From Hippopus hippopus (lineage: Eukaryota; Mollusca; Bivalvia; Cardiida; Cardiidae), in contig OX328099.1 of NCBI GenBank assembly GCA_946811185.2, positions 71,552,714-71,616,713 on the forward strand: 64,000 nt of DNA. The letters run 5' to 3'. Shown here one piece after another: positions 21,442-31,339 of this stretch (positions within the stretch are counted from its first letter, which is position 1; every line of letters starts with the position of its first letter). Position numbers and translations under genes: made by a program. A model generated the notes under the pieces. It was given only the letters and a program-made list of their open reading frames with translations, was not told the DNA's origin and made no database searches.

Positions 21442-21670
21442 AAAAGTGATTTTTCTCGCCATCTGTATTTTTTCACTGAAAAAATTTCCAATTTCAAAAA
21501 AAGAAAAAAATTCGTCATCTTGCAAAGAGGTAAACTGATACCAGAATGAAAGTTAACAGATATGCGAATTTAAGGCAATAACACAAAAATCAATAATAAT
21601 TTCATTTTAAGGATTACCATGAGAATTTCTGAAACTCTCTCTTTTTCCCAGATATCTCGTTGGATTCAAT

Positions 21671-21901
21671 TTAATCCTTTACCATACAACCCCGAGTTTA
21701 AACAACCCTGAGGAAGAAGGCTTTTGAAAGCATTGTGGGAAAAAGGAGAAAATGCTGGTAACCAGCATTTTCTCCTTTTTCCCACAATGCTTTCTAACCT
21801 TTCAAAGATGATTCCAATCATTGAAGCAGCATTTGATTGGTCGTGTACAAATGCTTGCAATTTGGATGCATCGAAAAGTTTGTTGTATGGTGAAGAGTTA
21901 A
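21671..21901 (-). mobile_element. TTAA palindromic MITE
   Basis: Full length. GCATTGTGGG and CCCACAATGC are both changed from ACATTG/CAATGT, a compensated pair. Confidence 0.9.
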
Positions 21902-21996
21902 ATTTCAAACATCTGTGCACTGAGACGACCATTTTTCTGAGCCATATTGGCTTGAAGAGCATTCTGGGATTGGATTAGGGTGTGATAACTAGAACA

Positions 21997-22213
21997 GTAA
22001 CTCTTTACCAGATGACAAAATTTTAAACTGGTCCAAATTGAAAGCATTTGCAGACGACAAATTAAATGTGTCACAAATGATGGGATTTGTCATTGAATGG
22101 TATGAATGGATGGTAAATATTGTGGGAAAAGGAGAAAATGCTGTCAACCGGCATTTTCTCCTTTTCCTACATTGTTTACACAAGCCTTCCTCATTAAACA
22201 AATGATTATTTGG
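21997..22213 (+). mobile_element. TTAA palindromic MITE
   Basis: Abuts the next copy through TTAT. Confidence 0.8.
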
Positions 22214-22899
22214 TTATCTCTTTACCACACAATCCCGAAGTTTTTATGACCCTGATAGAAGAATTTTAAAAATATTGTTGTAAAAGGAAAATATGCTGGT
22301 AACCAGCATTTTCTCCAATGCCAACGATGTTTTCTATCCTATCAAAGAGAAAAATCAACTTATTTCATGCTTTCTGGTAGGATATCGAGAAATAGCGGTG
22401 AAAATATTTTTCGATATTCCACGAGTACGACCAGTGAAAATACCGATTTTTATATTCTAGTTACCTAGGTAAAATGCGCCTGACTCACAACCAGATGGAA
22501 ATATGACGTCATTTACCTTACATTTCTCGCGCTTGACGTAATATTGTAATGCGTTGCTATGCGGAGGGGGTACGCCACGGGGAATAACTGAAAAGACTGT
22601 ACTGAATTTTGATAAAGTTCCTCCCAGAAAGGGTTAAAGCATGAAATAAATAGAATATTTGTTTTTTTCGGTGAAAGATCGAAATTTATTTCATCTCGTG
22701 AACACCATCGGTAATACTTTCACTCGTGGCTGTGCCACTCGTGAAAATATTACCTATGATGTTCACTCGATGAAATAAATTTCGATCTTTCACCGAAAAA
22801 AACAAATATCCTCTATATATTAGCTGCATGTAATTAGTCGTCTGCAAAATGCTTTCAACTGGGTCCAGTCCAAAATTTTGTGGTTTGGCAAAGAGTTAA
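22212..22899 (-). mobile_element. TTAA palindromic MITE split by foldback element
   Basis: MITE pieces are 22212-22357 and 22822-22899. Confidence 0.82.
22358..22821 (+). mobile_element. Foldback element with ~80-base hairpin arms
   Basis: The 3' third (22648-22818) folds on itself: GGTGAAAGATCGAAATTTAT pairs with ATAAATTTCGATCTTTCACC, centred on GTGGCTGTGCCAC. The 5' part includes ACCTAGGTAAAATGCGC. It is inserted in a MITE (22212-22899). Confidence 0.85.
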
Positions 22900-22902
22900 C
22901 GT

Positions 22903-23122
22903 TTAACACACAATGACGACTTTTAACACCCCTGATAAAGAAGGCTTTTGAAAACATTGTGGGAAAAGGAGAAAATGCTGGTTACCAGCATTTTCTCCTT
23001 TTCCCACAATGTTTTCTACCCTATCAAAGAAAAATCATTTCATATGATCCACACTGAAACTGTCATCTGCAATTGCTTTTAATTCGGACAGGTCTAAAAT
23101 TTGTCATGTGGTAATGAGTTAA
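22903..23122 (-). mobile_element. TTAA palindromic MITE
   Basis: The core is GGTTACC, so the hairpin is flipped relative to the arms. Confidence 0.85.
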
Positions 23123-23401
23123 CGTTTAACACATGCAGATGATTTTTTTTTAAAATTTATTACTTCTTTAAACAAATTAGCAGAAGATATGTTTGAAAAC
23201 ATCCTTAAAGTTTGAACAATATGGAGTAATCAACACCAAAAAAAATTTATACATGAATTCATGAGAAATGTTGTGACAAAAGGAACAATTTCTCTATTTA
23301 CTGCAATATATGAGAAAGTTGGCTATAGTAAGACAAAGTATTCATGCTTAAGATGATTCAAAATAGCAGTTTAATTTACTTTGTGACAAAAAATATCCAA
23401 T

Positions 23402-23619
23402 GTTTTACTCAGGATGACAAAATTTAAGACTTGACCAAATTCAAAGCAATTGCAAACAACACACTAAATGTGGCTCCTATGATAGGCTTTTACTTTGATT
23501 GTGCATTGTGGGAAAGGGACAAATGATTTTTACAAGCATTTCCTCCTCTTCCTACATTATTTTCAACAGCTTTATTTCCAAAGGTTGTTCAAACATGGAA
23601 TAATGTGGTAAAAGATTAA
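23402..23619 (+). mobile_element. TTAA palindromic MITE, diverged
   Basis: The core is eroded to ATGATTTTTACAAGCAT. Confidence 0.7.
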
Positions 23620-23643
23620 AAGTAGACATCAGAAAATTTCTGG

Positions 23644-23843
23644 TTAATACCTTACCAAACGACAAAATTTTGTACTCCACTAAATTGAAAGCATTTGCAG
23701 ATGCCAAATTAAAGGTGGCCAAAATGACAATATGGTCCTTGACAGGTTAGAAAACATTGTGGGAAAAGGAGAAAATGCTGGTAAATGTTTTCAAAAGTCT
23801 TTGCTTTTGGAGTCGTAAAACTTGGGATTGTTTGATAAAGAGT
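23644..23843 (+). mobile_element. TTAA palindromic MITE lacking one hairpin arm
   Basis: ATGCTGGTAA passes straight into ATGTTTTCAAAAG. Confidence 0.78.
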
Positions 23844-23844
23844 A

Positions 23845-23965
23845 AAACCCTACAGCCCTTTTCACAACTATAGCTGCCTTTGAAGCCAGTGTAGATAAAG
23901 ATCAGACAGCATAAAAACTGTAGTCAGATCTTTGATCTGCACTGTCCACTTATCTACACTTTCTG
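23845..23965. mobile_element. CTGCACA-core palindromic element, partial
   Basis: AGTGTAGATAAAGATCAGAC pairs with GTCAGATCTTTGATCTGCACT. Confidence 0.65.
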
Positions 23966-24239
23966 TTTTACTAAGAATATTTTGATAAAAGCAAACATGA
24001 AACAGCAATTCAATGGGTCATACTTTTAGAATGAAGTTGCATTGAGTTTATTTGGTGTCCTCAGAATTAATAAGTGACAAAAAGTTTTCAATACAATAAT
24101 AGCAAAACTGAAGGAGTTTGAGACACACATGAGCAAAGCTCGGGTAAAAAAGATTTAATCCATCGCCATGATACTTTCTACACAGAAAGTTTTTACATAA
24201 ATATGAATCTATAACATCCATTTTGGCTAACAAACGAAT

Positions 24240-24400
24240 GAATCAGTAGGATGCATGGTCCTATAACATGCAGAAAATTGATTAATAGCAAAAAGTGTCA
24301 AAGCAGGTCAGCCTGGGCGGATTGCGCAGGCTGACCTGGGTCGACACCTTTTGCAGATGCATTAAACCCTCCTTTTCACAGTGCATGGGTCATAATTTAT
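24240..24400 (-). mobile_element. CAGCCTG-hairpin element, shortened
   Basis: AGGTCAGCCTGGGCGGATTG and CGCAGGCTGACCTGGGT. Confidence 0.72.
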
Positions 24401-24507
24401 TTAAGTATGTGAATGTTCACATATGGGTGAACTGACACAATGCTGCCTGACCCCCGAAATTTGCTTTACGGAATATATACAGATGAATAAACAGACATCA
24501 TACTTAC

Positions 24508-24643
24508 CAACGATCGTATCATGTTTTGTCGGAACTTCCTGAGATGAAGCACTGTGCTATAGATATCTACAAACTTTTCAGCTTCCAGTTGTTTCAGACA
24601 ATAATCTATTGCTATAAATACTGCTGTTTTACCTCCACCACAC
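24508..24643 (-). CDS. RPTP exon 8: D1 P-loop with Arg replaced by Lys
   Basis: The acceptor is TTTACTACAG|G and the donor is TTG|GTAAGT. With the AG from exon 7 the signature reads HCRCGGGKTA instead of the usual HC(S/A)AG.GR(T/S)G. Position +6, normally the phosphate-binding arginine, is lysine. The rest, VFIAIDYCLKQLEAEKFVDI then YSTVLHLRKFRQNMIRSL, is well conserved with active D1 domains, except that the 'VQT' Q-loop reads IRS. Confidence 0.94.
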
Positions 24644-24654
24644 CTGTAGTAAAC

Positions 24655-25062
24655 AAAAACATTGGATGTGGGTGCCAATGCTTGGCTGCGGTTGCTTGAT
24701 TTTCAGTGAAGATTCTGAGGCAAATATGGCACATAACTCTGTCAAAAATATTTTGATGATTACCTGCCCATGTTGTCTAGGTTCCTCTTTTGATAGTTAA
24801 AGATAGGGCACCCTAGTGTGGATTCCTGTAATCGATCAGCCAGTAGATGCTGGTTTTCCGCATCGATTACGGATTACCCAAGTCTTAGCCGAATCTGCAT
24901 GATGAAAGGCGATTTTACACAAATCCCATTAGGGTGCCCTATCCTGAACAACTAGTTCCAGTATTAAGTAAATATCTATAGCAATAAGAAGGATATTAAA
25001 AATAGTCAAAGTTTTTGCATGACTGCATAGACAAAGACTTTGATGATTGGGCTATGACACTA
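24655..25062 (+). mobile_element. Type E element with a nested insertion
   Basis: GATGTGGGTGCCAATGCTTG opens it, and the sequence runs to 'GGGCTATGACACTATTTGA'. It is interrupted at 24797-24948 by a small terminal-inverted-repeat element. Confidence 0.6.
24797..24948. mobile_element. Nested MITE with AGGATAGGGCACCCTA ends
   Basis: The terminal inverted repeats are AGATAGGGCACCCTA and TAGGGTGCCCTATCCT. It separates GATAGTTAA from CAACTAGTTCC, which are joined in the other type E copies. Confidence 0.75.
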
Positions 25063-25064
25063 TT

Positions 25065-25197
25065 TGATATGGTAGTAAAGATTGTGGGAAAAGGAGAAAA
25101 TACTGGTTACCAGCATTTTTTCTCCTTTTCCCACAATGTTTTCAAAGGCTGTCTCTTACAGTTTCTTTAAAACTCGGTATTGAGTGATAAAAAGCTA
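25065..25197 (+). mobile_element. TTAA palindromic MITE, right half with core
   Basis: The core has ATACTGG on the left and CCAGCAT on the right. Confidence 0.65.
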
Positions 25198-25274
25198 ATT
25201 CAAGAATACAACTGAAAGCCTTGTTCAAAAGCATAAGCACACGTTCAGAATAATTCTCCAAATCAGGAGTGCTG

Positions 25275-25365
25275 TTTCACCTATAGGCTGCTAAGTGCTA
25301 AGCAGAACAGTTTTGTGGACAGTGTAAATCAAGATCTGATCTTGTTCTACACTGTTCAATACATA
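25275..25365. mobile_element. CTGCACA-core palindromic element, core deleted
   Basis: ACAGTGTAAATCAAGATCTG runs straight into ATCTTGTTCTACACTGT. Confidence 0.6.
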
Positions 25366-25681
25366 GAGTATGCCATTTTCCATAGAAAATAGGTAGGACG
25401 AAATCGCAGTATTTTGCCTTTTATTATCAGTTGGAAATTTTTGTATTATTCTTATGCACAGTGTTAGGCTAAACTGAGAAAAAATTATGTTGTTCTTTAA
25501 AGTGATATAAGAATGTTTTGCCCGATCCCATTTTTTTCAACAATTATGGGTTATGGACACTACACCCTTATTGTTGGTTTTTCCCTTCCTTACTCAAAAC
25601 ACTTTATAAAAAAAAGTTGCCAAAAGTCAATGTAAAGTCCTTCACATGCAGTACAGTTTAGAATAGGGCAGAAGTTCATAC

Positions 25682-25830
25682 CTGCAGTGTACAACAACTG
25701 GTCCTGGAACACCAGTCATGTATCTGCTAACTCTACGTCTCACGTCAAGGAGAAAGCCTGGATCAGTGTGCTCATCCATGAAACCTCGCATCTCAAAGTG
25801 TTTTAATTCTCTGTATTCATCACAACCTTC
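25682..25830 (-). CDS. RPTP exon 7: D1, WPD-loop region and catalytic cysteine
   Basis: The acceptor is TTTTCACCTACAG and the donor is CAG|GTATGA. The peptide runs EGCDEYRELKHFEMRGFMDE, HTDPGFLLDVRRRVSRYM, then GVPGPVVVHC. The WPD general-acid loop reads FMD: the aspartate position may be kept, but the tryptophan and proline are gone. The cysteine of the signature motif is the last full codon before the split codon. Confidence 0.93.
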
Positions 25831-25847
25831 CTGTAGGTGAAAAAAAT

Positions 25848-26090
25848 ATGAGCCAAGCTCTGAGAAATGGGGGCACAATGCATCTGCAAAAAGTTATCGA
25901 CCCACGGTCAGAACGTTTTGCTTTTGGTAAACTTTATGGCTGTCCAAGGACAATACTACCTTATGATTCAGTCAGATCTTTGACAAACTGGATTTTATGG
26001 ATCCATAAATCATGTGATGACTTGCTTAGTAGCATGCATCACGGAGATGCATTAAGGCCCCTTTTGCCCAAGTGTGGCTCATGTACTTGA
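25848..26090 (+). mobile_element. CAGCCTG-hairpin element, one arm deleted
   Basis: Starts about 12 bases outside the RPTP exon 7 acceptor (ATGAGCCAAGCTCTGAG). GACCCACGGTCAG is the only hairpin remnant. Confidence 0.7.
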
Positions 26091-26147
26091 TATACTTTGA
26101 CCCATAATCGAATTCCAATTACAATTTTTCAGCTTTGTCCCAATACC

Positions 26148-26375
26148 TTAATACCAGTTTACCATACAACAGTGTTTTGGCTGGTCAAAGTTGACAGCAT
26201 TTGCATACGTCAGATTCAGTGTAGCTTAAATAATATTTCTATACTTGATAGGGTAGAAAACATTGTGGGAAAAGGAGAAAATGCTGGTTACCAGCATTTT
26301 TTTCTTTTCTCACAAAGTTTTCGAAATCCCTCTCTTTCAAGTTCATTTAAACTCATGACTGTGTAGTAAAGAGGT
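26148..26375 (+). mobile_element. TTAA palindromic MITE
   Basis: Near full length; right stem has TTTTTTTC. Confidence 0.8.
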
Positions 26376-26549
26376 AACTCCACATCTCCCGCATTTCCAC
26401 TTATACAGTATGGCTGTGGATAAACATAGTATGAAAATACAATGAATTTTTTTTACATTTGAAGAGTTGATCACAACAGAATTGGCGACATAATTCTGGG
26501 AACTCCCCATCAAGGATTTTGCTTGACAGTTTTTGGGGGATAACATGTT

Positions 26550-26640
26550 ACAGTTCCGACAAATAGTCTTCCAAAGCGGGGATTGAACCCAGGACCTCTA
26601 GGTGCCAAGGCGAATGCTCTACCACATTGCTACAAAAGCT
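26550..26640 (-). mobile_element. Isolated tRNA-like SINE head
   Basis: On the plus strand GGATTGAACCCAGGACC is an inverted B box and AATGCTCTACCACATTGCTA an inverted A box. No SINE body is recognised. Confidence 0.45.
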
Positions 26641-26745
26641 AGTTCAATGGCAAGACAGTATAAGTGTCCCCTTACACAAACACAAGCTATACATTTACAT
26701 CTATCTTTGGGATAGACCAGTATACTATAAATGCAAGAAATGTAC

Positions 26746-26808
26746 GGAATGAATGTTGAAATGGTGAATACGCAGGACTTACGTTTTCACCATTTCAACA
26801 TTCATTCT
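26746..26808. repeat. Hairpin, 21-base arms
   Basis: GAATGAATGTTGAAATGGTG and CACCATTTCAACATTCATTC are perfect inverses about 20 bases apart, in the intron after RPTP exon 6. Confidence 0.75.
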
Positions 26809-26895
26809 GTGCAGTTCTTGTGTTATTTCCCCCCCAAAACTGCTAAGACAAATCCATGGTAGGGAGTTCCCCGGATTATGCAAAAATTGACTTAC

Positions 26896-27027
26896 TTTGT
26901 GTATATGGAATGTTCTGATTATAAGTTTAGCCATCTCCAGTTCATCTTGTATATAGATATGGATGTCTCCCTGTCTCACATACTTCTGTACACTCAGCAC
27001 ATCTCCCCAGTATTTATCACATTGTTG
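26896..27027 (-). CDS. RPTP exon 6: D1, CDKYWGD
   Basis: The acceptor is ATCCCTTTCAG|CAAC and the donor is AAA|GTAAGT. Its 44 codons in phase 0 contain QQCDKYWGDV, RQGDIHIYI and LIIRTFHIHK. These match the 'KC..YWP', 'G.I.V' and 'Y.IR.F.I' elements of PTP domains. The usual proline of YWP is glycine. Confidence 0.93.
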
Positions 27028-27292
27028 CTGAAAGGGATCAATCATTGTCACATAACTACCATAGTTTTCAGTCAAATATGTCCACAACAATTTTTCACTT
27101 TTTAAACCCATTTCAGGTTACTTCAACCTGACATCATGGAATGAATAGTGAGGGATTAGGTCCTACTATTATATACCTGAAAATTTTCCAGCTCAAATAC
27201 ATGCATCACATATAGATAAAAAAATCACACATAATGGAAAAAATCTAAATCTACACAGTGTCAAATACTGTTCCAAATATGGAATGATAATG

Positions 27293-28277
27293 GGCGTATT
27301 CCATTCACCTGTTCTGGCACGATGTACTGTGTTCTGTAATGCTCTTCTAAAATGAGCAAAAGGAATATTTCAGCACATGTGCACTCTTCTGGAATGATGT
27401 TTTGAATGGAATGTTTTCGGAACATTGTTCTTATCAACTTCAACAATGTTTTGTTTTTCATTCTTTCTAACCCTGAGTTCATCAATGTTGGTCTACATTG
27501 GGTTATGTGTGTCCCATCCCCTTTTCAATTTATTGTTGGCAATTAGAAAGCTATTCTGACCCATGTCAGACTTTTCTTGAAAATATGGAAATGATATGGG
27601 CATATTAAATCACCTCAAGTCAACTTGCTGCGGGTTAGTTGTTACAATCGAACAACTCTTTACTAAACAACAAAATTTTAGAATTCAATGTGATTCCAAA
27701 ATTGAAATTTGTTCTGGGATAGGTAGAAAACAATTGGGATAATTTAGAAATTGCTGGTTGCCAGCATTTTATTTTTTTACACAATGTCTTCAAAAGTCTT
27801 CTTTTTCACCTATATTTTGATGATGACAAAGTCCTCTTAGTTGCAAGGTTTTTTTTTTTCACCATGCAACTAATTGAGTTTCTACTGATTACAGTGCTGA
27901 CAGCACTTTGATTTATACTCTAGCCATATTATTGAGTATTCCGAGTTCTTCTTTCAAAGAACATTTGTGCCAAGACACCAGGAAATGAGAAGACTATTAT
28001 TATTGAAACCAAAAAAATGACTGCGTTCAGCATGGATCTAGAGCACCCAGCACATCTGTGAGGTCTGTTCAGGATCCATACTGTTTTCATACTGAAACAT
28101 TATTCGTCTTTCAGCCATCTTGTAACATGTGAGTACACGTTCAGCAGGTGTGCTGCACCTCGATTCATTCAAAACAGTCAGGATATGTTCTGAAAAACAC
28201 AGCACCCTGTTCCGAAATACTCCATTAACTTAGAACATGTTCGGAATGTTCAGAGCAGCGAAAGGAATACACCTAAT
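27293..28277. mobile_element. Possible DNA transposon remnant
   Basis: GGGCGTATTCCATTCACCTG and the inverse of the right end, GGTGTATTCCTTTCGCTG, share most bases over ~27 positions. There is no coding potential. Confidence 0.35.
27650..27808 (+). mobile_element. TTAA palindromic MITE, shortened
   Basis: The core is TTGCTGGTTGCCAGCA. Confidence 0.65.
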
Positions 28278-28451
28278 ATATCTCATGCACAAAATAAGCA
28301 TTGCATTGAGTTGCAATTTGACATGTCAAAATGTTACACTATAATATTCATCCGCCATTCGTGAAAACAAAGTTACTACTGACTAATACATTATTTGTTT
28401 TTTATTTTGTTTACCATTCTTGAAAAAATTGTCAATTATTTTGTTGTTGAA

Positions 28452-28600
28452 TGTTTTAGGTATACAATAAAAGGAATATTATGTTGTAGTAACTTTCCTG
28501 GTGCTTGTATGTGCTTCTCGCTTTCAAAGAGAATTTTGATATCTTGCTCCACCTACAAGGACCAGGAAAGTTACTACAACATAATGTTCCATATGTACCT
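28452..28600. mobile_element. Foldback, 27-base arms
   Basis: TGTTGTAGTAACTTTCCTGG (28462) pairs with CCAGGAAAGTTACTACAACA (28562). The unpaired loop is about 80 bases. Confidence 0.7.
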
Positions 28601-28862
28601 AATTTCCAAGCCATTACTAGTCTTCATTTCCTTATCAGTTCAAACTTCAAAACGGAAGGTCATAGCAAAGGTACAACTACGGTAAGTGTAGTATCAAGTA
28701 CTTCTATGTTTTAGAGTTTCTTTGCCTCTATTGTTTATCAAAGTAAAGCTGACTAACAGAAATAAATTCTTGACAGGTTTTATGAAATACAGGTAAAACA
28801 AAATGTGACAACAAAATAATTTCAGTTCAATGCAAGCTATCCTGAAATCCATCTGCACTTAC

Positions 28863-28960
28863 CACAGAATTTTCAAACAGTCCTGTTGCCATGACAATAC
28901 AGTGAACATTTTCCTGCCAAACCATGTGCCAAAAGGATGCAAGAGTTTTTCCTTTGGGTC
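28863..28960 (-). CDS. RPTP exon 5: D1, FWHMVWQEN
   Basis: The acceptor is CTTGTTTTACAG and the donor is GTG|GTAAGT. With exon 4 it reads QGPKGKTLASFWHMVWQENV then HCIVMATGLFENSV. This is the canonical 'QGP...T..DFW.M.W.....I.M.T' core. An (AG)n microsatellite lies about 60 bases upstream of the acceptor on the transcript side. Confidence 0.93.
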
Positions 28961-29016
28961 CTGTAAAACAAGAGAAAGATTTGTATGGATGGCTAGTTGG
29001 CTGGCTGGGATTGGAA

Positions 29017-29021
<5 letters not shown>

Positions 29022-29105
<84 letters not shown>
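29022..29105. repeat. (AG)n microsatellite
   Basis: About 84 bases of GA repeats with one interruption, upstream of RPTP exon 5 on the transcript. Confidence 0.95.
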
Positions 29106-29109
<4 letters not shown>

Positions 29110-29117
29110 GGTGGGTT

Positions 29118-29345
29118 TTATCCATTACCACAAAACAAAATCTTAGACTGGTCCAAATTGAAAGCATTTGCAGACGACAAAATAAAGGTGACTCAAGAAT
29201 TGAAACTTGCCTTATGAAGAGTAGAAAACATTGTGGGAAAAGGAGAAAATGCTGGTTACCAGCATTTTTTCCTTTTCCCACAGTGTTTTCAGAAGGCTTC
29301 TTCCTTGGGGTCGTTTTAACTAGGGATTGTTTGGTAAACGGTTAA
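29118..29345 (+). mobile_element. TTAA palindromic MITE
   Basis: Full length; immediately follows the (AG)n run. Confidence 0.88.
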
Positions 29346-29420
29346 TCCATTACCACACAATGCTCAGTTTCAATGACCCTAAAGAAGAAGACTTAAAACC
29401 ATTTTGAGAAAATATGCTGA
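29342..29420 (-). mobile_element. TTAA palindromic MITE, left arm only
   Basis: Shares TTAA with the previous copy and ends at ATATGCTGAATC. Confidence 0.6.
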
Positions 29421-29423
29421 ATC

Positions 29424-29600
29424 AAATTTAGACTGCACAGAATGTGAGGTCTGATCTTGGATCTACCCTGACAAATACAGTGACATTTTTCTGACAAAAC
29501 TGAAATTTGAAATTGCAATATTTTTGGATTTTCAATATTATGAATTTATTTAGCAGTTTAAGGGTACAGGCTATTTTAACCTGTTTACATCCTATGCTCA
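29424..29600. mobile_element. CTGCACA-core palindromic element, diverged
   Basis: GACTGCACAGAATGTGAGGT is the core remnant. Confidence 0.55.
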
Positions 29601-29633
29601 GTACCCCATAAATATTCTGCAAGAAATTAATCT

Positions 29634-29744
29634 AAAAATGCTGGTTCCTCCATTTCCTGCAATGTTTCCTCCCTCTTAATTAAAAGACAAAATCCATCAT
29701 TTGAGCCACACTAGAGGTCTGCAAATGCTTTCAATTTTTGACAT
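29634..29744 (-). mobile_element. TTAA palindromic MITE, right half
   Basis: Starts in the core at ATGCTGGTTCCTCC. Confidence 0.55.
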
Positions 29745-29893
29745 GATATTGAGAACATCACAGGAAAAGAAGCGCATGTTGTGAACGATTTCTCTTTTTT
29801 CTATGATTTGAAAGTCACATTCTGTACAGAAATGGGTTAAATTATACACATGAACAAATTTTAATTTTATCATAAGAAAAATTCCGAGCTTAC

Positions 29894-29930
29894 CTTGTGT
29901 AGCAATGTATTCTCTATCTCCATGGTAACC
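29894..29930 (-). CDS. RPTP exon 4: 37-base D1 exon
   Basis: This micro-exon lies between CTACTTTTAG|GG and CAAG|GTAAGC. It encodes GYHGDREYIATQ plus one base and links DYINATYIE to the QGP motif. Its phase (0 in, 1 out) exactly fits its neighbours. Confidence 0.92.
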
Positions 29931-30023
29931 CTAAAAGTAGAGATAGGAGACAATGAGTCTTCAAAATGACACGAACAACCTCACCTTTAGTCGCTTTCAA
30001 CAATATAGCACATCATGGAAAGG

Positions 30024-30374
30024 TTTAAAACTCTTTACCAGTCGACAGAATTTTAGACTTGTCAAAATTGAAAGCATTTCGAGGGGTGAATGTGAAAATA
30101 TTCCATCTGTGTTTTGGAAAATTTTACAGGAAAGGGGGAAAAATATGTTGTGTTGAATTGTATGAAATTTGAAAACACACATGGAATATTTTCGTATTCA
30201 CACCTCAATTTGCAGAAATCAAATTCAATCTGCAATGACATTTGTCTTTGTAAAGGTAGAATACATTGTTGGCAATGAAAAAAATGCTGATTCCCAGCAG
30301 TTTCTCCTTTTCCCACAATGTTTTCAAAAGCTTTCTCCTGCAGGGTTGTTAAAACAGGATTGTTTGGTAAAGGA
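30024..30374 (+). mobile_element. TTAA palindromic MITE split by small foldback
   Basis: Interrupted at 30081-30213; core GCTGATTCCCAGC. Confidence 0.75.
30081..30213. mobile_element. Small foldback element nested in a MITE
   Basis: GAGGGGTGAATGTGAAAATA at the left pairs with the right end reading TATTTTCGTATTCACACCTC. It splits the MITE consensus 'AAAGCATTT|GCAGA'. ATTT on both sides may be the target duplication. Confidence 0.75.
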
Positions 30375-30435
30375 AAAGCAGCACATAAATTTTATCTTGG
30401 ATCAAATGTATTCAATAGTTTGTGAGATATTCTGA

Positions 30436-30832
30436 TAAAAAGAGAACCATGAAGGGCCTATAAAGGCTCACCTGTGCATACAAAATAAAAACTGATAATA
30501 TTGCCTAGTTTTGAAAGAAACTTCTAACTTTACAAAGACTATGGAACAATCTGCCATCATTTCTTAGACATTTTAAGTCGATAGATAGTTTTCAGAATAA
30601 TCTCAAAAAAAGATATTATGGAAACTTCCATTGAGTTGTAGAACCATTGAGAACCTAAAGCAGATTTGCAAACCAGAATTATTTTTCATTACATGATATA
30701 GTTCTAGAAAAGCACCATTGAAAATTAGATGAATCTACACTGTCTGCTTGTTTAAATAATCCTATCGGATGAAAATCTATCTGAGTTTTAGTGGATTGTA
30801 TTTTCAGTTGTTGACAGAGTTGAGTTAATGAA
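30436..30832 (+). mobile_element. Possible type A Helentron-like fragment
   Basis: It starts AGAGAACCATGAAGGGCC with GGCTCACCTG, resembling the start of the element at 4904. The rest is unique and no end hairpin is seen. Confidence 0.35.
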
Positions 30833-31338
30833 TATATAGAGGATATTTGTTTTTTTCAGTGAAAGATCGAAATTTATTTCATCGAGTGAACATCATCGGT
30901 AATATTTTCACGAGTGGCACAGCCACGAGTGAAAATATTACCGTTGATGTTCACAAGATGAAATAAATTTCGATCTTTCACTGAAAAAAAACAAATATTC
31001 TATCTATTTCATGCTTTTAACTCTTTTTGGGAGGAACTTAATCAAAATCCATTACAGTTGTTCGGTTATTCCCCGTGGCGTACCCCCTCCGCATAGCAAC
31101 GCATTACAATATTACGTCAAGCGCAAGAAATGTAAGGTAAATTACGTCATATTTCCATCTGGTTGTGAGGCACGCGCATTTTACCTAGGTAACTAGTGCG
31201 CGGGAACAACTGTTTCCGCCTTCAATTGAAGAGTTAGAATATAAAAAATCGGTATTTTCACTGGTCGTAACCATGAAATATCAAAAAATATTTCACCGAT
31301 ATTTCTCGATAACCTACCGGAAAGCATCAAATAAGGTG
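30833..31338 (-). mobile_element. Foldback element, inverted second copy
   Basis: It has the same hairpin and body as 22358-22821 in the opposite direction, ending just before a MITE TTAA at 31340. The loop is GTGGCACAGCCAC. Confidence 0.85.
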
Positions 31339-31339
31339 C

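Noticed and set aside
26783..26839. Minus-strand frame ending EITQELHRMNVEMVKT before GTAAGT, looking like an exon between exons 6 and 7
   Set aside because: From the only good acceptor the required phase contains a stop, and the PTP alignment joins exon 6 directly to exon 7.
27028..27090. Frame with LLWTYLTENYGSYVTMID directly upstream of exon 6, resembling the PTP 'W....W' strand
   Set aside because: That part of D1 is already supplied by exon 5, and a stop plus lack of a pyrimidine tract make it intron.
28830..29345. 171-codon plus-strand frame rich in RE repeats
   Set aside because: It is a translation of the (AG)n microsatellite and a MITE; the real coding strand here is minus (exon 5).
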